Notes: generated from the letters alone by a model not told the origin. A stretch of 45,024 nt of DNA from Eubacterium sp. (GCA_017425345.1 JAFOML010000016.1:1-45024), one strand, 5' to 3'. Shown: positions 19,913 to 29,564, numbered from the stretch's first letter. Numbers and translations are program-made.

Positions 19913-20266
19913 TTACTCTTCTGTGTTCTCAACTACTTCTTCAGACTGCTTGCTCACGCCGCCAAGATCCTTGATCTCTACGGTTGTGAACGGCTGTCTG
20001 TGACCCTGCTTCTTTCTGTAGTCCTTCTTGCTCTTATACTTGAAGATGACGACCTTCTTAGCCTTACCGGTCTCTACGACCTCAGCGGTAACCTTAGCTC
20101 CCTCAACGTAAGGAGCGCCTACCTTCAGACCTTCATCGTCACTCAGTACGAGGACCTTATCGAATTCCACGGATTCTCCGACTTCAGCACCCAGCTTCTC
20201 AACGGTCACGACATCGCCGGCCTGTACTCTGTACTGCTTTCCGCCAGTCTCAATTACTGCATACAT
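19913..20266 (-). CDS. rplU: 50S ribosomal protein L21
   Basis: 117 residues with the L21 start [18 protein letters not shown] and the RNA-binding [19 protein letters not shown] segment. It is a little longer than the typical 103 residues because of an acidic tail ([12 protein letters not shown]). Perfect AGGAGG 8 bases before the ATG. First gene of the rplU-rpmA unit, which continues into obg. Confidence 0.97.
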   Translation of the reverse strand: MYAVIETGGKQYRVQAGDVVTVEKLGAEVGESVEFDKVLVLSDDEGLKVGAPYVEGAKVTAEVVETGKAKKVVIFKYKSKKDYRKKQGHRQPFTTVEIKDLGGVSKQSEEVVENTEE

Positions 20267-20347
20267 ATTAATATCCTCCTCTTACCAGTCTCGCCTTTTC
20301 GGGTAGTGCAAACGCACTTTAACAGACCCTTTCCGAGCGGTCCAACT
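20267..20347 (-). ncRNA. Candidate L21 leader (structured 5' UTR of rplU)
   Basis: The roughly 80-base leader can fold a GAG...CTC hairpin at its 5' end and an AGTGC-GTTT-GCACT hairpin enclosed by GGGT...ACCC, ending just before AGGAGG. Position and hairpins fit the ribosomal protein L21 leader family of Firmicutes, which is thought to give autogenous control. Assignment is by position and pairing only. Confidence 0.55.
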
Positions 20348-20352
20348 CGGAT

Positions 20353-20381
20353 ATAGTAACATATATGCGCTCTAATGTCAA
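20353..20381 (-). promoter_or_regulatory. Sigma-A promoter of rplU
   Basis: Consensus TTGACA (20376-20381), 17-base spacer, TACTAT (20353-20358), about 15 bases after the recA stop. Confidence 0.85.
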
Positions 20382-20391
20382 TTATTATTTT

Positions 20392-21504
20392 CTATTCCAG
20401 GATCACGCCGTCGGAATCGACGATCATTCCGTCCGGCGCCTGCATGGCGTCTGCCTTGCCGGCCGGTTCCGCCTTCTCCGCCTCCTCTTCCGGAGCCAGT
20501 CTCGCAAGCACCTTGGTCCGGATCTCATCCAGCACGTCCGGGTTTGCCTCCAGGAAGGCCTTCACGTTCTCACGGCCCTGTCCGATGCGTTCGCCATTGT
20601 AGCTGAACCAGGATCCCGCCTTGTTCACGATACCCTCATTCACCGCGCAGTCCAGGACATCTCCGGAGATCGAGATCCCCTTGCCGTACATGATATCAAA
20701 CTCCGCCTTCTTGAACGGAGGCGCCATCTTGTTCTTTACGATCTTGACACGGGTACGGTTGCCCAGCATCTGGTCTCCCTGCTTGATCGTCTCGACCCGT
20801 CTGACGTCGATGCGCATGCTGGAGTAGAACTTCAGCGCTCTTCCGCCGGTCGTTACTTCCGGATTGCCGTACATGACGCCGACCTTCTCACGCAGCTGAT
20901 TGATGAAGATCACGCAGGTATTGGTCCGGTTGACGGTACCGGTGAGCTTACGAAGCGCCTGCGACATCAGTCTGGCCTGCAGACCTACGTGAGAGTCTCC
21001 CATCTCACCCTGCAGTTCTGCTCTCGGAACCAGCGCAGCCACGGAGTCGATAACGATCACGTCGATTGCGCCGCTGCTCGCCAGCATATCGCAGATCTCC
21101 AGCGCCTGTTCGCCGCTGTCCGGCTGCGAGACCAGAAGATCGTCGATCTGTACGCCGAGATTCCTCGCGTAGTATGGATCCAGCGCGTGCTCCGCATCGA
21201 TAAATGCTGCCTTGCCGCCGGCCTTCTGCGCCTCCGCAACGATGTGCAGCGTCAGCGTCGTCTTACCGGATGATTCCGGTCCGTAGATCTCTACGATCCT
21301 TCCGCGAGGAACACCGCCGATCCCGGTCGCCACATCGATGCTGAGCGAACCGGTCGAGATCGTGTCGAACGTGCGGTTGGTCGCATCCCCGAGCTTCATG
21401 ATCGAGCCCTGTCCGAACTGCTTCTGTATTCTGGCCAGCGCGTCATCCAGCGCCTTCTCGCGCGCCTGGTTCACGTCGGCTTCCTTTACCTTCATTCTTG
21501 CCAT
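20392..21504 (-). CDS. recA: Recombinase RecA
   Basis: 370 residues from the ATG at 21504, chosen because GGAGG lies 8 bases upstream; the upstream in-frame codons overlap the SOS box. Contains the Walker A motif GPESSGKTT, the [14 protein letters not shown] region with Walker B, loop L2 ([21 protein letters not shown]) and a C-terminal domain with an acidic tail. Mediates strand exchange and LexA self-cleavage. It lies downstream of cinA, as in several Firmicutes competence regions, but has its own promoter. Confidence 0.98.
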   Translation of the reverse strand: MARMKVKEADVNQAREKALDDALARIQKQFGQGSIMKLGDATNRTFDTISTGSLSIDVATGIGGVPRGRIVEIYGPESSGKTTLTLHIVAEAQKAGGKAAFIDAEHALDPYYARNLGVQIDDLLVSQPDSGEQALEICDMLASSGAIDVIVIDSVAALVPRAELQGEMGDSHVGLQARLMSQALRKLTGTVNRTNTCVIFINQLREKVGVMYGNPEVTTGGRALKFYSSMRIDVRRVETIKQGDQMLGNRTRVKIVKNKMAPPFKKAEFDIMYGKGISISGDVLDCAVNEGIVNKAGSWFSYNGERIGQGRENVKAFLEANPDVLDEIRTKVLARLAPEEEAEKAEPAGKADAMQAPDGMIVDSDGVILE

Positions 21505-21521
21505 TCCAAATACCTCCATAA

Positions 21522-21535
21522 AGAACATCTGTTCT
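21522..21535. promoter_or_regulatory. LexA (SOS) box of recA
   Basis: AGAACATCTGTTCT is a perfect 14-bp palindrome with the Gram-positive SOS core GAAC-N4-GTTC. It lies just after the -10 box and overlaps the likely transcription start, so LexA would block initiation. Damage-inducible recA expression is inferred. Confidence 0.85.
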
Positions 21536-21540
21536 CTTTT

Positions 21541-21568
21541 ATTCTACATCAAAATCCTGTGATGTCAA
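21541..21568 (-). promoter_or_regulatory. Sigma-A promoter of recA
   Basis: TTGACA (21563-21568), 16-base spacer, TAGAAT (21541-21546), immediately upstream of the SOS box. Confidence 0.8.
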
Positions 21569-21586
21569 GCACTTTCCTTTGTAAAT

Positions 21587-21620
21587 AAATGGTAATTGCA
21601 TCATACCACAATTACCATTT
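21587..21620 (-). terminator. AT-rich inverted repeat between cinA and recA, candidate terminator
   Basis: AAATGGTAATTG and its exact complement form a 12-bp stem around a 10-base loop, followed on the minus strand by ATTTAC. A smaller repeat (TGCACC/GGTGCA) lies between this and the cinA stop. The weak U-run makes termination probable but not certain. Confidence 0.5.
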
Positions 21621-21657
21621 TACATCAATTCCTGCACCCGTTCTTTTTGGTGCATTT

Positions 21658-22899
21658 TTATGGCATTCTGATGACAGCGCGGCGTACCAGATCCAGCATT
21701 GTCAGGACCAGATAGTGCCGGTTCCAGTGCCGGTTGATATCGCGTCCGCGCTGAAAATGGACCGTACATTCTCCATCCACAGAGAGCCCGATATAGGCGC
21801 TCCCCGGCGGGTTATCCGCGTCCCCTCCTCCGGGACCCGCGATTCCCGTTACCGATATGCAGATCCTGCTTCCGGTCTTCTTCCAGAGTCCTTCTGCCAT
21901 TTCCCGCGCGACTTCCGGACTGAAAGCGGTATAGTTCTCCAGCGTCTCATGACGAACACCCAGTTCCTCTTCCTTCGCTCGCCACGTATAGGTCACCAGA
22001 CCTCTCTCGAACACGTCTGAAATGCCGGGCACAGAGATCAGATCAGAGGCAAACATACCGCCCGTGCAGGACTCCGCGCAGGAGATCGTCACGCCTTTTT
22101 CGATCAGATACTTCCCGACGACATCCGCGAGCTCCTCATCATTCTCGCTATAGATGAATTCTCCGACGCGTTCCCGTATCTTTTCCGCCATCGCATCGAC
22201 CGCAGCCTCCGCCTGCGCCCTTGTAGGCGCCTTGGACGCGATGCGGACCTGGCATTCGCCCTCCTTGGCATACGTCGCGATCGTCGGATCGGTCTGTTCG
22301 TCGATCAGGTCCAGAAGGTCGGTCTCCAGCGACGATTCGCCCTTGCCGAAGAGCCGGAGTGTGCGGTAGTAGATGACGTCTTTCTGGAACTGCTTCAGGA
22401 ACGGCAGCGCACGGCGCTGAAACATGCGCGTCATCTCTCTGGGAGGTCCCGGCATGCACAAAATATACTTCCCGTCCTTTTCCAGCGCAAATCCGGGCGC
22501 AGTCCCCTTGTCGTTATCGAATACGACAGCGCGGGACGGCATCATCGCCTGCTTATAGTTGTTCTCCGTCATGACGCGGCCGCGCTTTTTCGCATGGTCG
22601 AGCAAAGCCTGCATAGAAGGCTCATGCCGCACGAGCGTATCTCCCATCACGCGGCAGACCGTCTCCTTGGTCATGTCGTCTTCGGTGGGTCCAAGCCCGC
22701 CGGTCGTCAGGATCAGATCGCAGTCCGACAGCGCAAGGTTCAGGATCTCCTCAAGCCTGCCGTCGTTATCCCCGACGGTATAATGATAAAGAACGTCAAT
22801 ACCCAGCAGATTCATCTGCTGGGATAGATATACCGTATTCGTATTGGTGATCTGGCCGAACAGAAGCTCTGTTCCGACACTCAGGATCGCACACTTCAT
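21658..22899 (-). CDS. cinA: CinA family protein (COG1058 + nicotinamide-nucleotide amidohydrolase domain)
   Basis: 413 residues, two domains. The N-terminal MoCF-like domain has VGTELLFGQITNTN, LTTGGLGPTEDDMT and CMPGPPREM. The C-terminal CinA/PncC domain, from about residue 255, has SCAESCTGGMFASD, YTWRAKEEELGV and VTGIAGPGGG. The family deamidates NMN to NaMN and has ADP-ribose pyrophosphatase activity; in competent bacteria it is co-expressed with recA. GGAGG lies before the ATG. Eleven bases after pgsA. Confidence 0.95.
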   Translation of the reverse strand: MKCAILSVGTELLFGQITNTNTVYLSQQMNLLGIDVLYHYTVGDNDGRLEEILNLALSDCDLILTTGGLGPTEDDMTKETVCRVMGDTLVRHEPSMQALLDHAKKRGRVMTENNYKQAMMPSRAVVFDNDKGTAPGFALEKDGKYILCMPGPPREMTRMFQRRALPFLKQFQKDVIYYRTLRLFGKGESSLETDLLDLIDEQTDPTIATYAKEGECQVRIASKAPTRAQAEAAVDAMAEKIRERVGEFIYSENDEELADVVGKYLIEKGVTISCAESCTGGMFASDLISVPGISDVFERGLVTYTWRAKEEELGVRHETLENYTAFSPEVAREMAEGLWKKTGSRICISVTGIAGPGGGDADNPPGSAYIGLSVDGECTVHFQRGRDINRHWNRHYLVLTMLDLVRRAVIRMP

Positions 22900-22910
22900 A
22901 GAAGCCTCCG

Positions 22911-23450
22911 CTACATGCTGAAAACCTGCTTATTTTTGATAACATACTCAATACCGGAATAGATCGTCATGACAAGGGATGCCCACAGGAACAGCTGTGC
23001 CAGGACGTCCACGTACATCCAGATCCCGTCTTCCGGAACCGCGTGGGAGAGGATCAGAAGCGGCACTGCGATCATCTGCAGAACCGTCTTGATCTTACCG
23101 CTCATAGCAGCTGCAATGACGATTCCTTCGCTGGCAGCAACGGTACGGACTCCTGCGACCAGGAATTCTCTGGCGAGGATGATGATGAACATCCAGCCCG
23201 GAACGGTGCCGTCTGCGACCATCAGACAGAACGCAGAGTAAACGAGGATCTTATCCGCAAGCGGGTCCATGATCTTTCCGAAATTCGTCACCAGGTTTCT
23301 GGCGCGCGCGATCTTGCCGTCCAGCAGATCGGTCAGCGAAGCCAGGATAAAGATGATCAGAGCGACAGCAAAGCTGCCGAGCATATAGGCCGCGATGAAA
23401 AACGGCACGGCGATCATTCTTCCGACAGTCAGTTTGTTTGGCAAATTCAT
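22911..23450 (-). CDS. pgsA: CDP-diacylglycerol-glycerol-3-phosphate 3-phosphatidyltransferase
   Basis: 179-residue polytopic membrane enzyme making phosphatidylglycerol phosphate. It begins MNLPNKLTVGRM and has the CDP-alcohol phosphotransferase motif in TDLLDGKIARARNLVTNFGK, continuing IMDPLADK, with the conserved D-G-x2-A-R ... G-x3-D-x3-D residues. Several hydrophobic segments follow. Its ATG overlaps the rimO stop as ATGA, so translation is coupled. Confidence 0.95.
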   Translation of the reverse strand: MNLPNKLTVGRMIAVPFFIAAYMLGSFAVALIIFILASLTDLLDGKIARARNLVTNFGKIMDPLADKILVYSAFCLMVADGTVPGWMFIIILAREFLVAGVRTVAASEGIVIAAAMSGKIKTVLQMIAVPLLILSHAVPEDGIWMYVDVLAQLFLWASLVMTIYSGIEYVIKNKQVFSM

Positions 23451-24766
23451 ATGAGTACCTCCCTGCCTTCCAGATCATAATCAAAGGCATCCTGAATCTC
23501 TACGTGTGTAATATCTCCGATCTTATGTGGCGCAGCCGGGATGAAGACGACAGCATTGTCGATCTGCGGCGCGTCGTAACGCGTTCTTCCAATACAGGAA
23601 CCATCCGGATCGAACCCGTCGATGATCACTTCCATAACCTGTCCGATCTTGGCCTGATTCTGCGCAAGAGAGATATCGATCTGCCGCAGCATGATTCCTT
23701 CCTGCCGTTCCTCCTTGATCTCTTCCGGGATCTGGTCTTCCCGTTCTCCGGCTTCGGTTCCTTCTTCTCTGGAGTATGTGAAGACGCCCAGTCTTGCGAA
23801 CGACTGCTCTTCGACAAAATCTACAAGCTGCTCATAATCCTCCTCGGTCTCTCCCGGAAATCCGACGATCAGAGTCGTGCGGATATGAATATCCGGGATC
23901 GCGCTGCGCAGCTTCTGAAGCGTATTCCGGATACTCTGCCCGGTCGATCTTCTGCGCATTCCGCGCAGCACGCTGTCGCTGCAGTGCTGAAGAGGAATGT
24001 CGATATAGTTGCAGATCTTCTCCTCTTCCGCGATCGTCCGGATCAGCTCGTCTGTGATCCGATCCTCATAGCAGTACATCAGGCGGATCCATTCGATTCC
24101 GTCGATCCGGCAGAGCTTTCTGAGAAGTCCGGCGAGATTTGATCCGTCCTTCAGATCCATGCCGTAGCAGGTCACGTCCTGCGCGATCAGGATCAGCTCT
24201 TTGCAGCCCACATCTGCGAGACGCTTTGCCTCAACCAGGATCTCCTCCTCAGGACGGCTGCGGTATCTCCCGCGGATCTGCGGGATCACACAGTACGCGC
24301 AGACATTATTGCACCCTTCTGAGATCTTCAGATAGGCGGAATACGGATTCTCCGGGATCCTTCTCGCATCATCCTTCATCTGCGCCATCATGCACGGATC
24401 GCTCTTCAGGAAGCGGTCCTGCTTCTTCAGGGATTCCAGAAGATCCGGAAGATCCTGATAGTTGTTCACGCCGAGAAATCCGTCGACCTCCGGCATCTCC
24501 TGAAACAGCTCTTCCGAATAGCGCTGCACGAGACAGCCGGTTGCGATCAGCTTCTTTCCCTGTTCCTTGTATTCTGCCATCGAGAAGATCTCGTCGATGG
24601 ACTCTTTCTTGGCGTCTCCGATAAACCCGCAGGTGTTCACGACGATGACATCCGCGGACTCCGGGGAGTCCACGATCACATGCCCGCGCTGTTCCAGAAG
24701 GCCCATCGCGATGTCGGAATCCGTAAAGTTTTTAGGACAACCAAGTGTATCAAAATATACTTTCAT
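23447..24766 (-). CDS. rimO: Ribosomal protein S12 methylthiotransferase RimO
   Basis: 439-residue radical SAM enzyme adding a methylthio group to an aspartate of S12. The N-terminal UPF0004 domain has three cluster cysteines (TLGCPKN, NTCGFIGDAKKES, TGCLVQRY), the radical SAM motif is CNNVCAYC, and a TRAM domain closes the protein. LGCPKNFTDSD is the RimO rather than MiaB start. It follows ftsK by four bases, with AGGGA in the ftsK 3' end as ribosome site. Confidence 0.95.
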   Translation of the reverse strand: MKVYFDTLGCPKNFTDSDIAMGLLEQRGHVIVDSPESADVIVVNTCGFIGDAKKESIDEIFSMAEYKEQGKKLIATGCLVQRYSEELFQEMPEVDGFLGVNNYQDLPDLLESLKKQDRFLKSDPCMMAQMKDDARRIPENPYSAYLKISEGCNNVCAYCVIPQIRGRYRSRPEEEILVEAKRLADVGCKELILIAQDVTCYGMDLKDGSNLAGLLRKLCRIDGIEWIRLMYCYEDRITDELIRTIAEEEKICNYIDIPLQHCSDSVLRGMRRRSTGQSIRNTLQKLRSAIPDIHIRTTLIVGFPGETEEDYEQLVDFVEEQSFARLGVFTYSREEGTEAGEREDQIPEEIKEERQEGIMLRQIDISLAQNQAKIGQVMEVIIDGFDPDGSCIGRTRYDAPQIDNAVVFIPAAPHKIGDITHVEIQDAFDYDLEGREVLI

Positions 24767-24770
24767 GCTA

Positions 24771-27479
24771 TTACATTCCCTGTGTGTCTTGTTTCAGCTG
24801 TTCGAGTTCTTCTTCCGTCATCAGCACCTGCCTTGGACGGCTTCCGTCCTGCGGGCCGACGATCCCTCTCGCTTCCATCTGGTCCACGATGCGGGCCGCG
24901 CGGTTATAGCCGATACGGAATCTTCTCTGCAGCATGGAGACCGATGCCTGGCCCTGCATGACGACACATTCGATCGCGTCCGGCAGAAGCTCGTCCGCGT
25001 CGTCGCCTCCGGCCGTATCCGCGTTTCCACCCTTCTCGATGCTTTCCATGACATCGTTCGAGTACTCCGCTTCCGCAACCTGCGACTTGACGTAGTCGAT
25101 CACGCGCTCCACTTCTTCATCCGAAATGAAGGTGCCCTGTACACGGACCGGTTTGCCCATGCCGAGCGGATTAAACAGCATATCGCCCTTACCCATCAGC
25201 TTCTCGGCGCCGGACATATCCAGGATCGTCCTGGAATCGAACTGCGAAGATACCGCAAATGCGATACGGGACGGGATATTCGCCTTGATCACGCCGGTGA
25301 TAACATCGACGGAAGGACGCTGTGTCGCTACGATCAGGTGCATGCCGGCAGCTCTTGCCATCTGCGCCAGTCTGCAGATCGATTCCTCGACCTGGCTCGG
25401 CGCGGCCATCATCAGATCCGCCAGCTCGTCGATGATGATCACGACCTGCGGAATGACCATGTCCGCCTTTCGCTCGGAACGCATCTTTTTATTATAAGAC
25501 GAAAGGTCGCGGACATTTGCCTCCGCAAACATCTTGTAACGGTTCGTCATCTCCACGACTGCCCAGCTCAGCGCCGCGGCCGCCTTGGAAGGCTCCGTGA
25601 CGACCGGGATCAGCAGATGCGGGATCCCGTTATAGTTGCCGAGCTCTACGACCTTCGGGTCGATCAGGACCAGTTTGACCTCATCCGGATCGGCTTTATA
25701 CAGAATACTGGTGATGATACTGTTGATGCACACGCTCTTTCCGGAACCCGTGGAACCGGCGATCAGCATGTGCGGCATGCTCTTCAGATCCGCAACGATC
25801 GGTTTGCCCGCGATATCCTTGCCGACCGCGAACTCGATCTTGGACTTGGCATTCCGGAATTCCTTCGAATCGATGATCTCCCGGATGGTGACCATGTTGA
25901 TCTTATCGTTCTCCACTTCGATACCGACCGCGGCTTTTCCCGGGATCGGCGCTTCGATACGGATGCTCCGCGCGCGCAGATTCAGCGCGATATCGTTGGC
26001 AAGACTCGAGATCTTGCTGACCTTCACGCCGACATTCGGCTGGATCTCATAGCGCGTGACAGCCGGTCCCTGCGTGACCGCGATGACCTTGGCATCGACA
26101 TTGAAACTCTGCAGCGTATCCTCCAGGAGACGCGCGCGCTTTTTCAGATCATCGCTTACACCGTTTCCGTCCGGTGCGACCGGCATGTTCAGAAGGTCGA
26201 TCGGCGGTTTCTCATACCGGTGTACGACCGACTGATCCACGGATTTGGTCAGAGCAGCTGCGCCGCCCACAAGTCCGAGGTCAGCTCCGATCTCTGCGGC
26301 GCCCTGCGCGATCTCATGCTTTGAGATCTTCTCCGGCTCGTACGCAGAGGTATCGAGATTCTTGGACGCTGCCTTCTTTTTCTTCGCGGGCTTCTTCACC
26401 TCTTCCGGTGCGCCGTCCAGGCCGAAACCGCTGCGCGGCGCGCTGGATTCCTCCAGGCCGACGGAAGTGCTGCCTCCGCGCTTTCCCTGGAACGGATCAT
26501 CTGCGCTCATAAAATCAAGGACATTGCTCTTTCCGGTCTCAGCAGCTCCGGAGCTTCCGCCAAGTCCCATCTGGGTAAACGGCGTGATGATCTGAATCTC
26601 GTCCGAAGGCAGAGAGAGATCGAGTTCTCCCTCCGGATGCGTGCGTTTCGATGCTCTCTTGTAAGAGCGGATCTTGTCCGCCGGTCTGCTTCCGGCCGCC
26701 TTGGAAGGCGGTGTATATACATCCTCTACGGAAAGCTGCTCGTTATAGATCGGCTGCGACGGGTCCTGCAGCTGCTGCACCTCCTGGAAGGTCTTTTCCT
26801 TCATGAGGCGCTTTTCTTCTCTCTTGTTTACAAAGTTTTCATACGCTGTCGTCAGCGGTGTATTGAACAGCAGAAGCAGACAGATCAGAATCGCGGCGAT
26901 CGTAAAGATATACAGCCCGGATCTGCCGAAGAGTGTGATCAGGAATACTCCGAGCGTCATGCCGAACAGTCCGCCGCCGATCAGGCTGGTTCCATCCTGA
27001 TAAAAGGCCTTGAAGGCATATACCAGGTTCGCTTCATCGATAAAACGGGCGGAATTCAGAATGCAGACCATGAGCAGGAGCAGAATGCAGACCACAATCT
27101 TTTTGGCGTTGAAATGCGAGACTTTGTGTATAACAAGCAGAATTCCCACGAGGATCAGATACCACGGGACGACCAGCCCGATCAGGCCAAAAATGCCGCG
27201 CAAAACCTCGCCCAGGGCATTGCCGAACTCTCCGGCGGCCTGAAACTTGACGGCGATGAAGATAAATGCGCCGACAGCGATGCAGACGAGTCCCCAGATC
27301 ATATCGTAGAGCAGATGATTCTGCCGCCGTTTCTCCTGCATCTGCCGGATCTCTTCTCTAGCGGCGATCTGCTCCGGTGTTTCCTCCACGGTTTTCTTTT
27401 TTCCCTTTTTACTGTTGCTGTTCCCCGTCGTCTTTTTACTGCCGGACGACTTGGAAGCAGCTTTCTTACTGTTTGCCAA
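24771..27479 (-). CDS. ftsK: DNA translocase FtsK/SpoIIIE
   Basis: 902 residues: a Lys/Ser-rich N-terminus, four membrane segments between about residues 60 and 210, a variable linker, the motor with Walker A AGSTGSGKSVCIN and the LIDPKVVELGNYNGIPHL stretch, and a C-terminal gamma winged-helix domain (MLQRRFRIGYNRAARIVDQM). Moves chromosomal DNA through the division or sporulation septum. The start codon is TTG, with GGGG six bases upstream and no in-frame ATG until the 47th codon. Preceded by uppP. Confidence 0.95.
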   Translation of the reverse strand: MANSKKAASKSSGSKKTTGNSNSKKGKKKTVEETPEQIAAREEIRQMQEKRRQNHLLYDMIWGLVCIAVGAFIFIAVKFQAAGEFGNALGEVLRGIFGLIGLVVPWYLILVGILLVIHKVSHFNAKKIVVCILLLLMVCILNSARFIDEANLVYAFKAFYQDGTSLIGGGLFGMTLGVFLITLFGRSGLYIFTIAAILICLLLLFNTPLTTAYENFVNKREEKRLMKEKTFQEVQQLQDPSQPIYNEQLSVEDVYTPPSKAAGSRPADKIRSYKRASKRTHPEGELDLSLPSDEIQIITPFTQMGLGGSSGAAETGKSNVLDFMSADDPFQGKRGGSTSVGLEESSAPRSGFGLDGAPEEVKKPAKKKKAASKNLDTSAYEPEKISKHEIAQGAAEIGADLGLVGGAAALTKSVDQSVVHRYEKPPIDLLNMPVAPDGNGVSDDLKKRARLLEDTLQSFNVDAKVIAVTQGPAVTRYEIQPNVGVKVSKISSLANDIALNLRARSIRIEAPIPGKAAVGIEVENDKINMVTIREIIDSKEFRNAKSKIEFAVGKDIAGKPIVADLKSMPHMLIAGSTGSGKSVCINSIITSILYKADPDEVKLVLIDPKVVELGNYNGIPHLLIPVVTEPSKAAAALSWAVVEMTNRYKMFAEANVRDLSSYNKKMRSERKADMVIPQVVIIIDELADLMMAAPSQVEESICRLAQMARAAGMHLIVATQRPSVDVITGVIKANIPSRIAFAVSSQFDSRTILDMSGAEKLMGKGDMLFNPLGMGKPVRVQGTFISDEEVERVIDYVKSQVAEAEYSNDVMESIEKGGNADTAGGDDADELLPDAIECVVMQGQASVSMLQRRFRIGYNRAARIVDQMEARGIVGPQDGSRPRQVLMTEEELEQLKQDTQGM

Positions 27480-27497
27480 AAAGGTCCCCTTCCCTTT

Positions 27498-28337
27498 CTA
27501 TTTCATGAAAAATACACTGTAAAGAATGATTGCGGCTCCCAGTACCCATACGTAATACGCAAACCATTTCAGCTTCTGATCGACGACGACGCGAATCATG
27601 GCCTTAATTGCCACAATACCGCTGACCGTCGCGACGAGCACGCCGACTGCCATCGGTCCAACAGCCATTCCTTCCGAAGTCGCCTCGATCGCATCCGGCA
27701 GCTCCAGAACAGCAGCGCCGAGGATCGACGGAATCGAGATCAGGAATGCGAAGCGAACGGCAAAGTCCCGTTTCAGACCGGTGAGAAGTCCGCCGACCAT
27801 CGTGGAGCCGGAGCGGGAAACGCCCGGGCAGATCGCGATGCCCTGCAGAACGCCGATGAAAAAGCCGTTCCGGAAATTCATCTTCTCGATATCGTTGACG
27901 GCTCTGCCGATACGTTCGGAAAAGTACAGAAGGAATCCTGTAAACAGCCATCCGATCCCGATTGCCCAGAGCTTGGAATTCAGGCCTTCAAAGAAATCGT
28001 TGAACAGTAATCCCATGAGAGCGGTAGGAACCGTCGCCCAGATGATCATGAGCCCCAGCTTCCGCATAGGCCGCTCTGCCAGGCGAAGTCCCTTCCCGGT
28101 GACAAGGTCTGCGATCGTGATAAAGAACTCCTTGATCAGAGCCCAGATATCACTCCAGTACATGATAAAAACAGATGCCAGCGTGCCGATGTGCAGCATG
28201 ACGGTGAACATCAGCACGCGGTCAGGTTCTACGTGAAAGAAATGCTGCAGAAGCGCAAGATGTCCCGAACTGCTGATCGGGAGAAACTCTGCCAGCCCCT
28301 GCACTAATCCCAATAAAATCGCTTCAATATAAGACAA
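27498..28337 (-). CDS. uppP: Undecaprenyl-diphosphatase UppP/BacA
   Basis: 279-residue integral membrane phosphatase recycling undecaprenyl pyrophosphate for cell-wall synthesis; confers bacitracin tolerance when abundant. The catalytic QGLAEFLPISSSGHL motif is at residues 14-28 and the second motif CPGVSRSGSTMVGGL follows in mid-protein. Start is TTG, six bases after AGGGGG; a nearby ATG is in another frame. Lies 30 bases after asd. Confidence 0.95.
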   Translation of the reverse strand: MSYIEAILLGLVQGLAEFLPISSSGHLALLQHFFHVEPDRVLMFTVMLHIGTLASVFIMYWSDIWALIKEFFITIADLVTGKGLRLAERPMRKLGLMIIWATVPTALMGLLFNDFFEGLNSKLWAIGIGWLFTGFLLYFSERIGRAVNDIEKMNFRNGFFIGVLQGIAICPGVSRSGSTMVGGLLTGLKRDFAVRFAFLISIPSILGAAVLELPDAIEATSEGMAVGPMAVGVLVATVSGIVAIKAMIRVVVDQKLKWFAYYVWVLGAAIILYSVFFMK

Positions 28338-28367
28338 ATCATACCCCCTGTGATTCTTTACGGTGTA

Positions 28368-29462
28368 TTAGCGCTTATCGATATACCCCTTCTCGACGAG
28401 TGCTTCTGCAGACAGAACTGCGCCGCCTGCCGCGCCGCGAACGGTGTTATGCGCAAGGCCGATAAACTTGTAATCAAAGATGCAGTCCGGCCTCAGTCTT
28501 CCGATCGTCACGCCGAAGCCACGCTCATAGTCGACGTCCAGAGCGACCTGCGGACGGTCATCTTCTTCAAAATAACGGATAAAGTGCTTCGGCGCGCTGG
28601 GCAGATCCGCGATCTGCGGGAATCCGCGGAAGGATCTGAGGCGCTCGATCAGCTCATCTCTGGATGGCTTCTCAGCAAAGCTTACCGACACGGCAGCCGT
28701 GTGGCCGTCCAAGACCGGAACGCGTACGCACTGCGCGGAAATGATCGGACCTTCTGCGTTCACGATCTCTCCGTTCTCAATATGTCCGAAGATCTTGAGC
28801 GGTTCCTTCTCGCTCTTCTCTTCTTCTCCGCCGATATACGGAATGATATTGCCGACCATTTCCGGCCAGTCCTCAAAGGTCTTTCCTGCGCCGGAGATCG
28901 CCTGATAGGTGCAGACGTTCACCTTGGTCGGTCTGAACTCTTCCCACGCTGCCAGCGCAGGCACGTATCCCTGGATCGAGCAGTTGGGCTTGACCGCGAT
29001 AAAACCGCGGTTCGTTCCGAGTCTGCGCTTCTGATATTCGATCACGTCATAGTGACCGTCATTGATCTCCGGAATGACCATCGGCACGTCCGGTGTCCAG
29101 CGGTGCGCGCTGTTATTGGAAACGACAGGTGTCTCGGTTCTGGCATACGCTTCTTCGATCGCACGGATCTCGTCTTTAGACATGTCTACGGCGCTGAATA
29201 CAAAATCTACCTTGCCGGAAACCGCATTAATATCGGAGACGTCCATGACCTCGATGTTTTTGACCGCTTCCGGAATCGGTGTCGTCATCTTCCATCTTCC
29301 GTCTACTGCTTCCTCATATGTCTTCCCCTTGCTCCGGGCACTTGCCGCGATCGTCGTCACCTCAAACCACGGATGATCCTCAAGCAGAGAGATAAATCTC
29401 TGTCCAACCATACCGGTTCCGCCCAGAATTCCAACCTGGAGCTTCTTATCCAATCTTCTCAT
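28368..29462 (-). CDS. asd: Aspartate-semialdehyde dehydrogenase, archaeal/fungal type
   Basis: Reduces aspartyl phosphate to the semialdehyde for lysine/diaminopimelate, threonine and methionine synthesis. 364 residues. NADP-binding VGILGGTGMVGQRF at 10-23, catalytic cysteine in KPNCSIQGY, the YQAISGAGKTF loop, and a histidine in VLDGHTAAV. The form with KPNCS and the RLRPDCIFDYKFIGLAHN ending belongs to the archaeal/yeast-type family, not the Bacillus/E. coli type. AGGAGG before the ATG; own promoter. Confidence 0.93.
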   Translation of the reverse strand: MRRLDKKLQVGILGGTGMVGQRFISLLEDHPWFEVTTIAASARSKGKTYEEAVDGRWKMTTPIPEAVKNIEVMDVSDINAVSGKVDFVFSAVDMSKDEIRAIEEAYARTETPVVSNNSAHRWTPDVPMVIPEINDGHYDVIEYQKRRLGTNRGFIAVKPNCSIQGYVPALAAWEEFRPTKVNVCTYQAISGAGKTFEDWPEMVGNIIPYIGGEEEKSEKEPLKIFGHIENGEIVNAEGPIISAQCVRVPVLDGHTAAVSVSFAEKPSRDELIERLRSFRGFPQIADLPSAPKHFIRYFEEDDRPQVALDVDYERGFGVTIGRLRPDCIFDYKFIGLAHNTVRGAAGGAVLSAEALVEKGYIDKR

Positions 29463-29532
29463 CGTTTCCTCCTGTTAACCGCCCCTTGGGCAGTCTGATT
29501 ATTCTTCCGCTGAAATCACAGCATACATAATT

Positions 29533-29561
29533 ATTATATCACCCAGCTGCTACTATTTCAA
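29533..29561 (-). promoter_or_regulatory. Sigma-A promoter of asd operon
   Basis: TTGAAA (29556-29561), 17-base spacer, TATAAT (29533-29538) with an upstream TGA extended -10. It begins right after the rpmF terminator and likely drives asd-uppP-ftsK-rimO-pgsA-cinA. Confidence 0.8.
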
Positions 29562-29564
29562 CTA

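Noticed and set aside
21632..21655. TGCACC/GGTGCA repeat after cinA as a plus-strand terminator
   Set aside because: A T-rich tail follows on the plus strand but there is no plus-strand gene to terminate; more likely part of the cinA 3' region.
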